Assembly: GCA_964385055.1 (NCBI GenBank)
Contig: CAYLMH010000004.1
Coordinates: 4,087 to 68,086 of the forward strand
Source of the DNA: JACRPI01 sp964385055
Lineage (GTDB): Archaea > Nanobdellota > Nanobdellia > Woesearchaeales > DSVV01
Length of the DNA stretch: 64,000 nt
Direction: 5' to 3'
Both the position numbers and the translations under genes were made by a program. Positions 26,757-35,693 of this stretch are shown in pieces. Below the pieces are notes generated by a model. That model searched no databases. It saw only the letters and a program-made list of their open reading frames with translations, and had not been told where the DNA came from. Position 1 is the first letter of the stretch. Each line of letters opens with the position of its first letter.

Positions 26757-27155
26757 TTATTCTGGTTTCACTAAATGCAAATTCAACCGCACTCTTTTTG
26801 CCAACTCTTCTGTTGAGAAAGGCTTGCCCATATAATCATCTGCACCTGCATCAACTGCATGCAGTTTATCATCCATCTCTTTCTTCGCTGAAAGCATCAA
26901 CACAGGGATATGCGCTGTCTCTTTCTTCCCCTTAATCTCTTTACACAATTCATACCCATTCATGTGCTCTGTTAACATAATGTCCGCAATAACCATATCC
27001 ACTCGCTGTGTATGCAACGTTTGCAAGGCTTCAAATCCTGAATGCGCACCCACAAGTTCATACGAACTATTCGCCAGCGTGTCTTTTATTAAAGAAACAA
27101 TCTCCACATCATCATCAACGATTAATACTCTCTTCTTTTCGCTGATTTCATTCAT
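26757..27155 (-). CDS. CheY-like response regulator (receiver domain only)
   Basis: A 132-residue stand-alone receiver domain. It has the acidic pair in Val-Asp-Asp-Asp, the phospho-acceptor Asp in Val-Ile-Ala-Asp-Ile-Met, Thr/Ser in Met-Leu-Ser-Ala-Lys and the conserved Lys in Gly-Lys-Pro-Phe. No output domain or kinase gene is visible nearby. The start is set at 27155 because TATA (ATTAAATAAG) is about 27 nt upstream. It is convergent with the glycosyltransferase gene. Its partners are unknown. Confidence 0.93.
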   Translation of the reverse strand: MNEISEKKRVLIVDDDVEIVSLIKDTLANSSYELVGAHSGFEALQTLHTQRVDMVIADIMLTEHMNGYELCKEIKGKKETAHIPVLMLSAKKEMDDKLHAVDAGADDYMGKPFSTEELAKRVRLNLHLVKPE

Positions 27156-27238
27156 AGAAAGGGAAATATAGTGCACTTATTTAATCCTGTTTATAGAAAT
27201 TATATAGAACGCACAAAAAAGAAAAAATAAAGAAAAAA

Positions 27239-27907
27239 TTATTGGGTGATGCACACGCCATCCTGACAGACCATTCCTTCTGCGCATGGCTCTGTTGCAT
27301 AAACAACAAGATCTCCTTTACAATAGTATTCTGTTAACTTATTCTCTTCACCAGCTGCGCACTCATCCATATATGTGCCTTCGCTGTAGTCAAGGTAATA
27401 CGTTCCTTCTGCTACTCCTTTTGTAAAGCGATTATAGCCACCATCTGTGTCGCTGCAATGCGCGGTAATCACTGTTGCTCCTGTGACATTACTTTCTCCT
27501 GTGCTCCCAAAGCCTCCAAGGAAAAACAAACCTACGACAATAACTGCTAATACTCCAACTCCAATGCCCGTATAAAGGAATATTTTTGAACTTCCTCCGC
27601 TCGGTGCTTCTGCTGCTGGTTGTGAAAATTCCGCTGGATTATAGGTTTTCCCTATTCCTTTATCGCTATCTGCCATTTTACTTTCCTCCTTCTTTTCCTC
27701 AGCTTTGACGCTGACTTCCTGTACAGGTTCTGCCTGAATTTCTGCACTGCTTGGAGCAGTTACAGCAATTGGTTCTGCCTGCACATTTTGTACAGGGACA
27801 TTAGATGCACTATTCATTTCTTCAACAGCAGGTTTTGCCTTCGCAACTTTTACCGCTGCTTTCTTGACTGGCTTTTTCGCTGCTTTTGCCGGTGCTTTTT
27901 TTGCCAT
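27239..27907 (-). CDS. Membrane-anchored protein with Ala/Lys-rich tail and Cys-rich ectodomain
   Basis: A 222-residue protein starting after GAGGTGGATCCTA. Residues 1-30 are Ala/Lys/Pro repeats resembling histone H1 tails. A disordered Glu/Pro/Val region follows, then a transmembrane helix (about 108-132), then an ectodomain with about six cysteines ending Cys-Gln-Asp-Gly-Val-Cys. The ectodomain motif resembles the small Cys-rich modules in the lipoprotein at 60.2 kb. Function is unknown. A basic cytoplasmic tail could bind DNA or a protein partner, but this is speculative. Confidence 0.8.
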   Translation of the reverse strand: MAKKAPAKAAKKPVKKAAVKVAKAKPAVEEMNSASNVPVQNVQAEPIAVTAPSSAEIQAEPVQEVSVKAEEKKEESKMADSDKGIGKTYNPAEFSQPAAEAPSGGSSKIFLYTGIGVGVLAVIVVGLFFLGGFGSTGESNVTGATVITAHCSDTDGGYNRFTKGVAEGTYYLDYSEGTYMDECAAGEENKLTEYYCKGDLVVYATEPCAEGMVCQDGVCITQ

Positions 27908-28064
27908 TAGGATCCACCTCAAAGAACATGAAGTTCTTTCTTTACTCTCTTCTCATCAAAAAGAGGTATATAAATCTATTGAAAATCCGCATGAGGTACA
28001 TTTACGGAGTTATACTTTGTCAGTAGCAAAATTATATAAAGGCCTCTGTTTGACAATCTTTTTA

Positions 28065-28163
28065 TAGCTGACGCACGAAATAATCGTAATTTTTTGGGTG
28101 ATTTCGTGTGTCAGCTAATAAGCGAACGAACATATGAAATTGCGAAAATTTGGTTCGTTCGCT
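28065..28163. repeat. Paired-hairpin element K2 with complementary loops
   Basis: Hairpin 1 pairs 28065-28081 with 28101-28117 (17 bp with one G-T). Hairpin 2 pairs 28121-28131 with 28153-28163 (11 bp, AGCGAACGAAC). Loops are 19 and 21 nt. TCGTAATTT (28084-28092) in loop 1 pairs with AAATTGCGA (28137-28145) in loop 2, 9 of 9 with one wobble. The second hairpin abuts a TATA box (CTATATAAT) serving the gene at 28213. Confidence 0.78.
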
Positions 28164-28212
28164 ATATAATGCACTCTTCATGAGCTGCGCATTTTGATTA
28201 TTGAGGTGTTAT

Positions 28213-29565
28213 ATGGTATTTTACACAGAGCTCTTAGGAAAGCCTGTTATTGACACAGAAGGCAAGCTTGCAGGTCATCTTACTGATTTTGTCTTCAAAG
28301 ACGGCGCTGAATCCGCCCCGATTATCCATATTGTTTATTTAGGCAAAGACAAATACAAACGCAGACTTTCCTGGACTTATGTTGAAGGAATCAAACAAAG
28401 CGCTTCTGAAAAAAACAACGCGATTTCTCTTTCTCTTCTCCTCAATGTTTCCCTGAAAGAGCTTGAACCTTCTTTTATTCATGAAAATGATTTGCTGGCA
28501 AGCGAGCTTCTTGATAAACAAATTATTGATGTTGGTGGCGTAAAAGTTGTTCGCGTCAACGACATTCTGCTCAACAAAGTTGGAGAGACTCTTTGCATTA
28601 CTGGCGTCTGCGTTGGAACAACAAGTTTTTTCAGGCGCCTTGGAATGAAACAACATGGCCTTGGAAAAATGTTTTATCGTTTTACTTCTGAGAGAATTAT
28701 TCCCTGGAAATCTGTTGAACCATTGGAAACAAGCAAACATCTTCTTTTGAAGGAATCCAAAAATAAAATCGCGGAACTGCATCCTGGAGACATCGCGGAT
28801 CTTATGGAGGAACTTTCGCCCAAAGAACAAATGCTCGTCTTCAATAAACTGGACAGACAAACTGCTGCAAAAACACTCGTTGAAGCGCAGCCAGAAGTGC
28901 AGGAATCGTTCTTTCGCGGACTTAAACTTCCAAAAATCGTGGAACTGCTCGAGAGCATCGCGCCGTATCGCGCTGCTGATCTTCTTGCTCTTGCATCTGA
29001 CGAAAAAGTGAAACTCATTTTACAACACATGAAGCCAGAGAAAGCAAAAGAGATCAACGAGCTTCTCCAATATCAGGAAAATACCGCAGGCGCGTTGATG
29101 CGTACAGATGTTTTCACTTTACAAGATGATCAAACCGCTGCCTCTGCGCTCTCGACCATTCGAAAATTGCAGCCATCCGCAGACAAAACGCATATTCTTT
29201 TTGTGATTGACAAAGAGCATCAACTTGTGGGAACGCTTTCTCTGCGTTCTTTGCTTAACGCGTCTTCGCGCCAAAAAATTAAAGATTTCATGAAGAAACA
29301 CCCTTTTGTTGTCCATCTCCAAACATCCAAAGAAGATATCGCGACTGTTCTTGAAAAATATAATTTCTTTGTTGTTCCTGTTGTTGATGAGCACGGAAAA
29401 CTTAAAGGAATGATCACCGCAGACGAAGTACTTTCTGAAGTTATTCCTCAATCATGGATCCGGCGTAAATTTGTTGCAAAACGCGCGAAAAGAAAACATA
29501 AGATCACAAACGGCAATGATTCTGTAACAGGAAGTGTACCTCCTGAGAAATCTCGGGGATCCTAA
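28213..29565 (+). CDS. PRC-barrel / MgtE N-domain / CBS-pair regulatory protein
   Basis: A 450-residue soluble protein starting after GAGGTGTTAT. Two PRC-barrel-like segments occupy about 1-165 (Gly-Lys-Pro-Val-Ile-Asp-Thr-Glu-Gly-Lys-Leu begins the first). An MgtE N-terminal helical domain follows (about 180-285: Leu-His-Pro-Gly-Asp-Ile-Ala-Asp-Leu-Met, then Asn-Thr-Ala-Gly-Ala-Leu-Met), then two CBS motifs (about 290-415) and a basic tail. The MgtE channel domain is absent and an Nramp transporter starts 1 nt inside its stop. It is therefore likely a metal- or nucleotide-sensing gate for Nramp. Confidence 0.88.
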   Translation: MVFYTELLGKPVIDTEGKLAGHLTDFVFKDGAESAPIIHIVYLGKDKYKRRLSWTYVEGIKQSASEKNNAISLSLLLNVSLKELEPSFIHENDLLASELLDKQIIDVGGVKVVRVNDILLNKVGETLCITGVCVGTTSFFRRLGMKQHGLGKMFYRFTSERIIPWKSVEPLETSKHLLLKESKNKIAELHPGDIADLMEELSPKEQMLVFNKLDRQTAAKTLVEAQPEVQESFFRGLKLPKIVELLESIAPYRAADLLALASDEKVKLILQHMKPEKAKEINELLQYQENTAGALMRTDVFTLQDDQTAASALSTIRKLQPSADKTHILFVIDKEHQLVGTLSLRSLLNASSRQKIKDFMKKHPFVVHLQTSKEDIATVLEKYNFFVVPVVDEHGKLKGMITADEVLSEVIPQSWIRRKFVAKRAKRKHKITNGNDSVTGSVPPEKSRGS

Positions 29566-30812
29566 TGCGAAAACTCTTTAATCTTCCATTCCATCATCTC
29601 TTGTTTTTTCTTTCCATAGTCGGTCCAGGATTAATCAGCGCAATCGCGGGCAATGACGCGGGAGGAATTACGACGTTCTCTGTCGCTGGAGCTCGTTTTG
29701 GTTACGCGCTTTTCTGGACGATGATTCCACTGATTTTGCTTCTCATTGTTGTTCAGGAAATGTGCGCACGCATGGGTGTTGTGACAGGTAAAGGACTTGC
29801 TGACTTGATTCGCGAAAATTTTGGCCTGAAGATGACTGTCGTGTTTATGGTTGGTCTTTTTTTCGCGAACTTCGCGACTACTATTTCAGAATTCGCGGGG
29901 ATTGCCGCAGCATCAGAATTGTTTGGACTGAACAGATATCTCACTGTTATTTTTGCAGGGTTTCTGATTTTAGTTTTGACTATTCGAGTGAATTACAAAC
30001 TGCTGGAGAAAGTTTTTTTGTTTATGTGTTTGTTTTATGTGACTTATATTATTTCTGGGATTCTCGCGCATCCTGACTGGAACGCTGTTGGTCACGCGCT
30101 TGTGACTCCAACCTTTTCTCTTGACACCCAATATCTCGTGATTCTTGTTGGACTGCTTGGTACTTCTATCACTCCATGGATGCAGTTTTACCTGCAATCT
30201 TCCATTGTTGAAAAAGGACTCAAACTTTCTGAATACAGGTATGCTCGCTGGGAACTTATACTTGCGGCGATTCTTGCGACGACTATTTCGTTTTTCATTC
30301 TTCTCGCTGCTGCTGCGATTTTATATCCGCAAGGAATTACTATTGAAAACGCTGCAGAAGCCGCTGCTGCGCTCGAACCAATTGCAGGACATTTCGCAGA
30401 AGTTCTCTTTGCCCTTGGATTATTTGCCGCTGCGTTTTTTGGCGCGTTTATTTTGCCTTTGTCCACTGCGTATTATGTCTGCGAAGCGTTTGGCTGGGAA
30501 TCTGGCGTGAACAAAAAGTTCCATGAAGCACGGGAATTTTACACAGTCATTGGATTGCTTGTCTTGCCTTCCGCGCTTGTTGTTCTCATTCCAAGCATTC
30601 CGCTTGTTCCATTGATGTTGCTCTCACAAGTCATTAATGGGGTGCTGCTTCCTGTCTTACTTCTTGTTATTTTGCATCTGGTTAATAATGAGAAAGTCAT
30701 GGGAGAATACGTCAATAAACCGCTGTATAATGTGATTTGCTGGATCGCTGCTTTCTTGTTGATTCTTGTGACTATGGCGATGGTGGGGATGACTGTTTGG
30801 CAGTTTGTTTGA
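29565..30812 (+). CDS. Nramp family divalent metal transporter
   Basis: This 415-residue transporter has about eleven transmembrane helices. It carries Gly-Pro-Gly-Leu-Ile-Ser-Ala-Ile-Ala-Gly-Asn-Asp-Ala-Gly-Gly in helix 1, where the usual Nramp motif is DPGN; here Asn-Asp replaces it. A helix 6 region around Ser-Ile-Thr-Pro-Trp-Met-Gln-Phe replaces the canonical MPH. These changes at metal ligands suggest altered selectivity, for example Mg-like (NRMT) branches. Its ATG overlaps the stop of the PRC/MgtE-N/CBS gene (TAATG), so the two are translationally coupled. Confidence 0.9.
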   Translation: MRKLFNLPFHHLLFFLSIVGPGLISAIAGNDAGGITTFSVAGARFGYALFWTMIPLILLLIVVQEMCARMGVVTGKGLADLIRENFGLKMTVVFMVGLFFANFATTISEFAGIAAASELFGLNRYLTVIFAGFLILVLTIRVNYKLLEKVFLFMCLFYVTYIISGILAHPDWNAVGHALVTPTFSLDTQYLVILVGLLGTSITPWMQFYLQSSIVEKGLKLSEYRYARWELILAAILATTISFFILLAAAAILYPQGITIENAAEAAAALEPIAGHFAEVLFALGLFAAAFFGAFILPLSTAYYVCEAFGWESGVNKKFHEAREFYTVIGLLVLPSALVVLIPSIPLVPLMLLSQVINGVLLPVLLLVILHLVNNEKVMGEYVNKPLYNVICWIAAFLLILVTMAMVGMTVWQFV

Positions 30813-30841
30813 GTAAATTCTATCAAAAATTTCTCACGTCA

Positions 30842-31004
30842 TTTTTGGAATAGTTTATTCATTTTGTTCACAAACTATATCAAAAAACTCATTTTACTCG
30901 TTTTTTGGAATAGTTTATTCATTTTGTTCACAAACTATATCAAAAAACTCATTTTACTCGTTTTTTGGAATAGTTTGCTCACTTCGTTCGCAAACTATAT
31001 AAAT
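30842..31004. repeat. Tandem 60-bp repeat, 2.7 copies
   Basis: Copies start at 30842, 30902 and 30962 (the last partial); the first two differ at one position. Each contains a hairpin ATAGTTT/AAACTAT and a second inverted pair CAAAAAAC/GTTTTTTG. The last copy has a stronger stem (ATAGTTTGC/GCAAACTAT) that runs into a TATA-like CTATATAAATACC. A decayed fragment precedes 30842. The 346-nt gap between Nramp and purC holds this array and the purC promoter (TATAATAAATA, about 31126-31136). Confidence 0.9.
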
Positions 31005-31158
31005 ACCCTGCTCATTATCATATTTATTCTTCGTAATCAAATAATAAAGAGTTATTCTTGAAAAGAAATTCAAACGGCAAACATTCTTTGCACAAAACTC
31101 TTCATTTTGATTCTGGATATCAAAGTATAATAAATAAAATAACAGGAAAAAGATAATA

Positions 31159-32082
31159 ATGATAGACGATAAAACACTGAAAACTGTGCAGATTATTGAA
31201 AAGACCGCATTCTCTCTTGGTTCACGCGAACAGACTGAACAATGGGATATTTACAAAAAAAATGGCACTTCTGTTTGCATCGCGACAGATCGCGTGAGCG
31301 CGTTTCAACGCCTGATTGGCACTGTTCCTCTCAAAGGATATGTTATTGCTGAAGCAACTGCGTTTTTCGTGGACATGGCAAAAGAAATTGTTGCATCAGA
31401 CATTGCGGACCTACCACATCCGCGTGTCCTTGTTGTTCAAAATCTTCCTTCATTTCCTGTTTCTTTCATTGTTCATGGATATATTACGAATGGCAACGAA
31501 ACAAGCGCATGGTTCCAATACAAGAAAGGAATCAAGAATTATTATGGGCACAATCTTCCTCAAGGATTAAAGGAAAATCAGCACTACGATAAACCGATTG
31601 TTGTTCCGCTTCTCAATGGAAAACCGATCGCAAAAGAAACTATTTTTGCAGAAGGATTAGTTGATGAAGATCTTTTTGAAGAAGCAGCAGAGATTTGTTT
31701 GAAACTTTTCGCACAAGGTTCATCGCATGCAGAAAAACAAGGATTACTTCTTGTGAACGCGCGTTACGAATTTGGCGTCGATCAGCAACGACTTGTTCTT
31801 CTTCGCGGATTTCATGTTCCTGGAACAGCGAAATATTGGTTTGCTAATGAATATGATAAACGGTTTTCTGCTGGCGAAAGTCAAAAAGAATTTATGCAGA
31901 CTGTTATTAACGATTGGATGCATTCAGTGGGTTTTGAAGGAAACGGTCCTGCGCCCCCAATGCCTGACGAGATTCGTTTTGCTGCTGCGAAGGAATATGT
32001 TGCTCTTGGAGAACAATTACTTGGAAGGAAAATAACACTCGAAAAAGGCGATGTGCTGAAGGAGATGGAGAAGGTCTTATAA
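31159..32082 (+). CDS. purC: Phosphoribosylaminoimidazole-succinocarboxamide synthase
   Basis: This 307-residue SAICAR synthase joins CAIR and aspartate in de novo purine synthesis. It has Ala-Thr-Asp-Arg-Val-Ser-Ala-Phe near residue 35, Ile-Val-His-Gly-Tyr-Ile-Thr, and Leu-Leu-Leu-Val-Asn-Ala-Arg-Tyr-Glu-Phe-Gly. It is of the longer, yeast Ade1-like form rather than the roughly 240-residue bacterial form. Purine gene purB lies 0.4 kb downstream and a PurD-like gene is at 9.4 kb, although they are not one operon. TATA is about 30 nt upstream. Confidence 0.95.
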   Translation: MIDDKTLKTVQIIEKTAFSLGSREQTEQWDIYKKNGTSVCIATDRVSAFQRLIGTVPLKGYVIAEATAFFVDMAKEIVASDIADLPHPRVLVVQNLPSFPVSFIVHGYITNGNETSAWFQYKKGIKNYYGHNLPQGLKENQHYDKPIVVPLLNGKPIAKETIFAEGLVDEDLFEEAAEICLKLFAQGSSHAEKQGLLLVNARYEFGVDQQRLVLLRGFHVPGTAKYWFANEYDKRFSAGESQKEFMQTVINDWMHSVGFEGNGPAPPMPDEIRFAAAKEYVALGEQLLGRKITLEKGDVLKEMEKVL

Positions 32083-32083
32083 A

Positions 32084-32359
32084 TTAGAGATATTTTGATA
32101 GACAATCATGAAGAATATCTTCACATGCTTGTCCAACATCTTCGGGGTTATTGTGTTCTAAGATACGCATAAAAAGTAAATAAGCATTCTGGATATTACC
32201 ACGAGCATGTAAACCCTGTTCTGGTATTAATGATCCATATTCTCCCCGAAACTCATCTTGCCGTTCTCGAATGTAGGCTTCTGTTGAATCAGCGTAGGCA
32301 ATCACACGAAGCGTGTCTGTTAACTCTCGCGCGAGCATTCGCATTTTTCTTTGTGACAT
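32084..32359 (-). CDS. Small hypothetical protein
   Basis: A 91-residue helical, charged protein with no recognised domain. Its 3' end abuts purC (1 nt) and its start faces the purB promoter. A TATA-like AATTTAAACC about 28 nt before the ATG supports its own leaderless transcript. Residues Arg-Glu-Arg-Gln-Asp-Glu-Phe and a C-terminal Cys-Glu-Asp-Ile-Leu-His-Asp-Cys stand out, without a known meaning. Confidence 0.65.
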   Translation of the reverse strand: MSQRKMRMLARELTDTLRVIAYADSTEAYIRERQDEFRGEYGSLIPEQGLHARGNIQNAYLLFMRILEHNNPEDVGQACEDILHDCLSKYL

Positions 32360-32450
32360 GAAGCAAGAGATTGGGATTTGGTTTAAATTATTTGTTATGA
32401 AATCTGCACCAAACCAATACCTTTTTAATCCCCAGAATTCTCACTTCATC

Positions 32451-33836
32451 ATGCAAGAATTTGATTCTATCTCTCCTATTGACTATAGATACTATGGAAC
32501 TACCCCTGCGCATTTTCAAAAACTGCAGCCCTATCTTTCTGAAAACGCACTCATCGAATACATGCTCATGGTTGAAGTCGCGCTCGTCGCTGGCTTCGCA
32601 GAAGAAGGACTCTGCTCTCAGGAAATTTTTCAGGAAATAAAATACGCTGCGCCACTCATTACCGCAGAAGATGTCTACACAGAAGAAAAACGCATCAAAC
32701 ATCTTGTTCGCGCGCTTGTGAATTGCTTCGGTAAACACATTTCTCCTGAAGCAAAACGATTTATCCATCTCACCGCGACAAGCCACGATATTATCTGTAC
32801 TGCAGAAGCTTTACGGTATCAAGAATTTACGCAAAAGGTTTTACTTCCCCAACTTCTTGAGTTGGAGAAGACGTTGCTTCACATCGCTGAACGAGAAAAA
32901 GCAACACTGCAAATAGGTAGAACGCATGGACAACACGCTGTTCCTATTACTTTTGGTTTCGCGATGTCTGAATATGTCGCACGTGTTGGTGAACGCATTC
33001 ATGAAATTACTGAGAAAGCAGTTCGGTTACGTGGGCAGCTCAGCGGCGCAGTCGGCGCTTATAACGCGCAATCGCTTGTTGTCAAAGATCCTGTTGCGTT
33101 TGAGAAAAAAGTGTTAGAAAAACTTGGACTTCGCCCTGCGACCCACAGCACGCAAATTGTCATTCCTGAATTTATGGCAGATTATATTCATAGTCTTATT
33201 TCGTGTTTTGGTGTGCTCGCAAATCTTGCAGATGACATGCGACAACTTCAGCGCACAGAAATCGGGGAAGTAGGTGAACATTTTAGCAGTGAACAAGTGG
33301 GAAGCTCCACAATGCCGCACAAAAAAAATCCCATGCATTTTGAACATGTGAAGAGTTTGTACAAAACCATGATGCCGCGCATGATCACCCTTTATTTAGA
33401 TCAGATCAGCGAACATCAACGAGATTTAACCAATTCTGCAAGCAGCAGATTTACTATTGAAATTATCGCAGGATTTTATCTTGCAACGTACAGACTTGCG
33501 AAAACAATGCAGCGGCTTGTCGTTGATACTGACGCGATGCAGAAGAATTTTGCGATGAGCAAAGATGCAGTTATTGCTGAACCATTGTATGTTTTGCTTG
33601 CGCTTTATGGCTATGATGACGCGCATGAAAAATTACGACAGCTTTCTAAACAAGCACTCGCGGAAAATAAATCTGTTTTGGACTTAGTATATGCGGATGT
33701 TGAATTGTTCCCGTATTTGGAAAAGTTTACTGTTGAACAAAAAAATATTTTGGAGAATCCCTCACAGTATATTGGAAAATCTGTTGAGAAGACAGAAGAA
33801 GTTTGCGCGTTATGGAGAAAAGAGTTAGGATTGTAG
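32451..33836 (+). CDS. purB: Adenylosuccinate lyase
   Basis: The start at 32451 is set by a TATA-like CTTTTTAATC 30 nt upstream and by family alignment; the frame is open further upstream. The 461 residues contain the fumarase/aspartase superfamily signature Gly-Ser-Ser-Thr-Met-Pro-His-Lys-Lys-Asn-Pro. His residues in Thr-Ala-Thr-Ser-His-Asp and Gly-Arg-Thr-His-Gly-Gln-His-Ala match the catalytic segments. The enzyme acts twice in purine synthesis, splitting SAICAR and adenylosuccinate, directly after PurC. Confidence 0.96.
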   Translation: MQEFDSISPIDYRYYGTTPAHFQKLQPYLSENALIEYMLMVEVALVAGFAEEGLCSQEIFQEIKYAAPLITAEDVYTEEKRIKHLVRALVNCFGKHISPEAKRFIHLTATSHDIICTAEALRYQEFTQKVLLPQLLELEKTLLHIAEREKATLQIGRTHGQHAVPITFGFAMSEYVARVGERIHEITEKAVRLRGQLSGAVGAYNAQSLVVKDPVAFEKKVLEKLGLRPATHSTQIVIPEFMADYIHSLISCFGVLANLADDMRQLQRTEIGEVGEHFSSEQVGSSTMPHKKNPMHFEHVKSLYKTMMPRMITLYLDQISEHQRDLTNSASSRFTIEIIAGFYLATYRLAKTMQRLVVDTDAMQKNFAMSKDAVIAEPLYVLLALYGYDDAHEKLRQLSKQALAENKSVLDLVYADVELFPYLEKFTVEQKNILENPSQYIGKSVEKTEEVCALWRKELGL

Positions 33837-33856
33837 TAGCTGTTTATGAGAAAAGT

Positions 33857-34870
33857 TTATGTGAAAACCATACGATTATATCCTTTCTTTCCGAGAATTT
33901 GTGTAACATCTTCTACTCTGAGTTCTCCTGATTCAAAGTATTCTCGCGCTTTGATAATTGCGTGAAGAGGAGAATAATACGCATGTCTTCCTGTTTCTTG
34001 TTTAATGATTCCTAACGCAAAAAGAAGAGGGGTAACTATTGCTGGACCAACACGCTCTTCGAGCGCATACACTGCTTCGATAGCTCGAGGAATATCATCT
34101 GCGATTGGTTTAACAGTGGTTTGGTAGTACTCTGCAAATGCTGCCAAATCCCCTGGTTCTCCATTTCTTCTTACAAGTTCTGCTTTGTAGGAATTTCCAT
34201 ACACTTCAAGCATTCTCCTTAAATTATTTTCTTGCGCACTTTTCCCCTCTGCTTCATATCTCCATGCAGAAAGATCTCGTGTTGTTCTGCAAAGGAGCGC
34301 CATGCTTAATTCCCAAGGAGAGCGTAATTTTCTAAGTGTTAAAGGCGCAAGGTCTCTCATTGATCGGGAATATGCTGCGTGATCCTCATATAATTGCTGA
34401 AACTCTTCGTATTCTTTTTCTTCAGCTGCTGTATGCATTGTAAGCCCTGTTGCGTCTAATCCTAATGACTGTTCAGAGAAACCATAGTCACTTAAACTAA
34501 TCCCTTGACTTGTCTCTCGCATTCTAAACTTTCGCTGGATTGATGACCATCTTTCCTTTGGAATGGCTACTCCAAAAGAAAGCGCAGGAAGTCCGTGCTT
34601 GAGCTCATGCTCCATCATTTTATCTGCGTTTGGATAGACTTCTGCATCTTCAAAATCTTCACTTGTTAACTCTTCTGCAAGAAGCGGATCCATTTCTCTG
34701 TTTACTATTGCGACAAGCGATGAGAAATCTCTATTTTTTACTCGTTCTTTCCATTGTTGCGCTGCTTCTTGCGGTCGTCTTATTTCTCTTGCATCACACA
34801 AATTTGTTTCCAGTTGGTATATAATGTCCTTTGGTCCTTGTGCAATGTAAACATGTACTTCTTCTGTCAT
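33857..34870 (-). CDS. Hypothetical protein
   Basis: A 337-residue soluble, mostly helical protein with a strand-rich start (Val-His-Val-Tyr-Ile-Ala-Gln-Gly). No Cys or His clusters, membrane segments or nucleotide-binding motifs are seen. TATA (CCTTTATAAG) lies about 27 nt before the ATG. A conserved intergenic element (34946-35002) lies upstream. I recognise no family. Confidence 0.75.
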   Translation of the reverse strand: MTEEVHVYIAQGPKDIIYQLETNLCDAREIRRPQEAAQQWKERVKNRDFSSLVAIVNREMDPLLAEELTSEDFEDAEVYPNADKMMEHELKHGLPALSFGVAIPKERWSSIQRKFRMRETSQGISLSDYGFSEQSLGLDATGLTMHTAAEEKEYEEFQQLYEDHAAYSRSMRDLAPLTLRKLRSPWELSMALLCRTTRDLSAWRYEAEGKSAQENNLRRMLEVYGNSYKAELVRRNGEPGDLAAFAEYYQTTVKPIADDIPRAIEAVYALEERVGPAIVTPLLFALGIIKQETGRHAYYSPLHAIIKAREYFESGELRVEDVTQILGKKGYNRMVFT

Positions 34871-34945
34871 CCTGATTGAAACTAATGCTTCTCGTCTTAT
34901 AAAGGTTTATTCTAATAGCCTCGCTGCTTGATCACAATTTATCCC

Positions 34946-35002
34946 TATTTTATTTTTTAATAAATAGATGAATTGTGACTTAGGTCTTTTGTTGGTGCGT
35001 GT
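34946..35002. repeat. Intergenic element E, copy 1
   Basis: About 57 nt, nearly the same as 46812-46866: both contain TTTTTAATAAATAG, then TGAATTGTG, and end TGGTGCGTGT. Here a longer imperfect hairpin TCACAATT/AATTGTGA (34932-34978) overlaps it. In both places its complement lies upstream of a minus-strand gene (starts 34870 and 46751). It may be a regulatory site or small RNA. Confidence 0.7.
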
Positions 35003-35061
35003 ATCTTTCTACTTCATTTATTGCGCGAAACTTATAAATTACGTTCTGTTTTTTTCCTATT

Positions 35062-35667
35062 ATGAAAATATACTCGTTAATGGACAAACGTGTTTTGCTT
35101 ATCACCAATAAGCCTGACAAACTGCTCAACGGCATTACGTCAAACACGCTTGACGCTTCTCAAAATGCGTTTCTTGATCGATTTGGAAAAATTATCGCGA
35201 CTGTTGATCAAGTGAAAATTGGTGAAGATTCCCTACTCCTTGTTGTTTCATCATCTTGCTTACAGCAACTCTATGCGCATCTTAAATCGTATATTCAACT
35301 CACTGACACAAAAATACAAGCGACAAAATATTCTGTGTATTTTAATTTGGATAATATGTATAACAGAGGAGATAATGAATATATAATTCCACAAACAAAA
35401 GGACAACTTGTTTTGACAGAAAAGAAAATTGAAAGTACTGTTTCTGATGATGCATTTCTTTCATTTCGACTTGAGAACAACATTCCTCTGCATGGAGTCG
35501 ATTACACCAACGAGATGATTTTGAATGTTTCTTCTTCCTTTGTTTCGTTCACCAAAGGCTGCTATCTTGGACAAGAAATTGTTGCTCGCGTGAATTATTT
35601 AGGAAAACCGCCAAAGAGATTGGTTGCTGACTTGGAAAAAAAGAAGTTTGTGTTTATCACCAATTAG
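35062..35667 (+). CDS. YgfZ/GcvT-like folate-binding protein
   Basis: This 201-residue protein has the YgfZ signature Lys-Gly-Cys-Tyr-Leu-Gly-Gln-Glu-Ile-Val-Ala-Arg around residues 169-180, preceded by Asn-Asn-Ile-Pro-Leu-His-Gly-Val-Asp-Tyr. Family members help assemble or repair Fe-S clusters in a folate-dependent way. It is shorter than typical bacterial YgfZ (about 325), lacking most of the C-terminal barrel. A GCGAAACTTATAAATTACG promoter ends about 18 nt before the ATG. Confidence 0.88.
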   Translation: MKIYSLMDKRVLLITNKPDKLLNGITSNTLDASQNAFLDRFGKIIATVDQVKIGEDSLLLVVSSSCLQQLYAHLKSYIQLTDTKIQATKYSVYFNLDNMYNRGDNEYIIPQTKGQLVLTEKKIESTVSDDAFLSFRLENNIPLHGVDYTNEMILNVSSSFVSFTKGCYLGQEIVARVNYLGKPPKRLVADLEKKKFVFITN

Positions 35668-35693
35668 AAACTACTAACAAGTGGTAATTATAG

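Noticed and set aside
30842..31004. CRISPR array
   Set aside because: The 60-bp unit is repeated whole with no distinct spacers, and there are no cas genes in the window.
30864..31061. Open frame across the 60-bp repeat array (65 codons)
   Set aside because: It consists of translated tandem repeats because 60 is a multiple of three; no ribosome site, and hairpins explain the sequence better.
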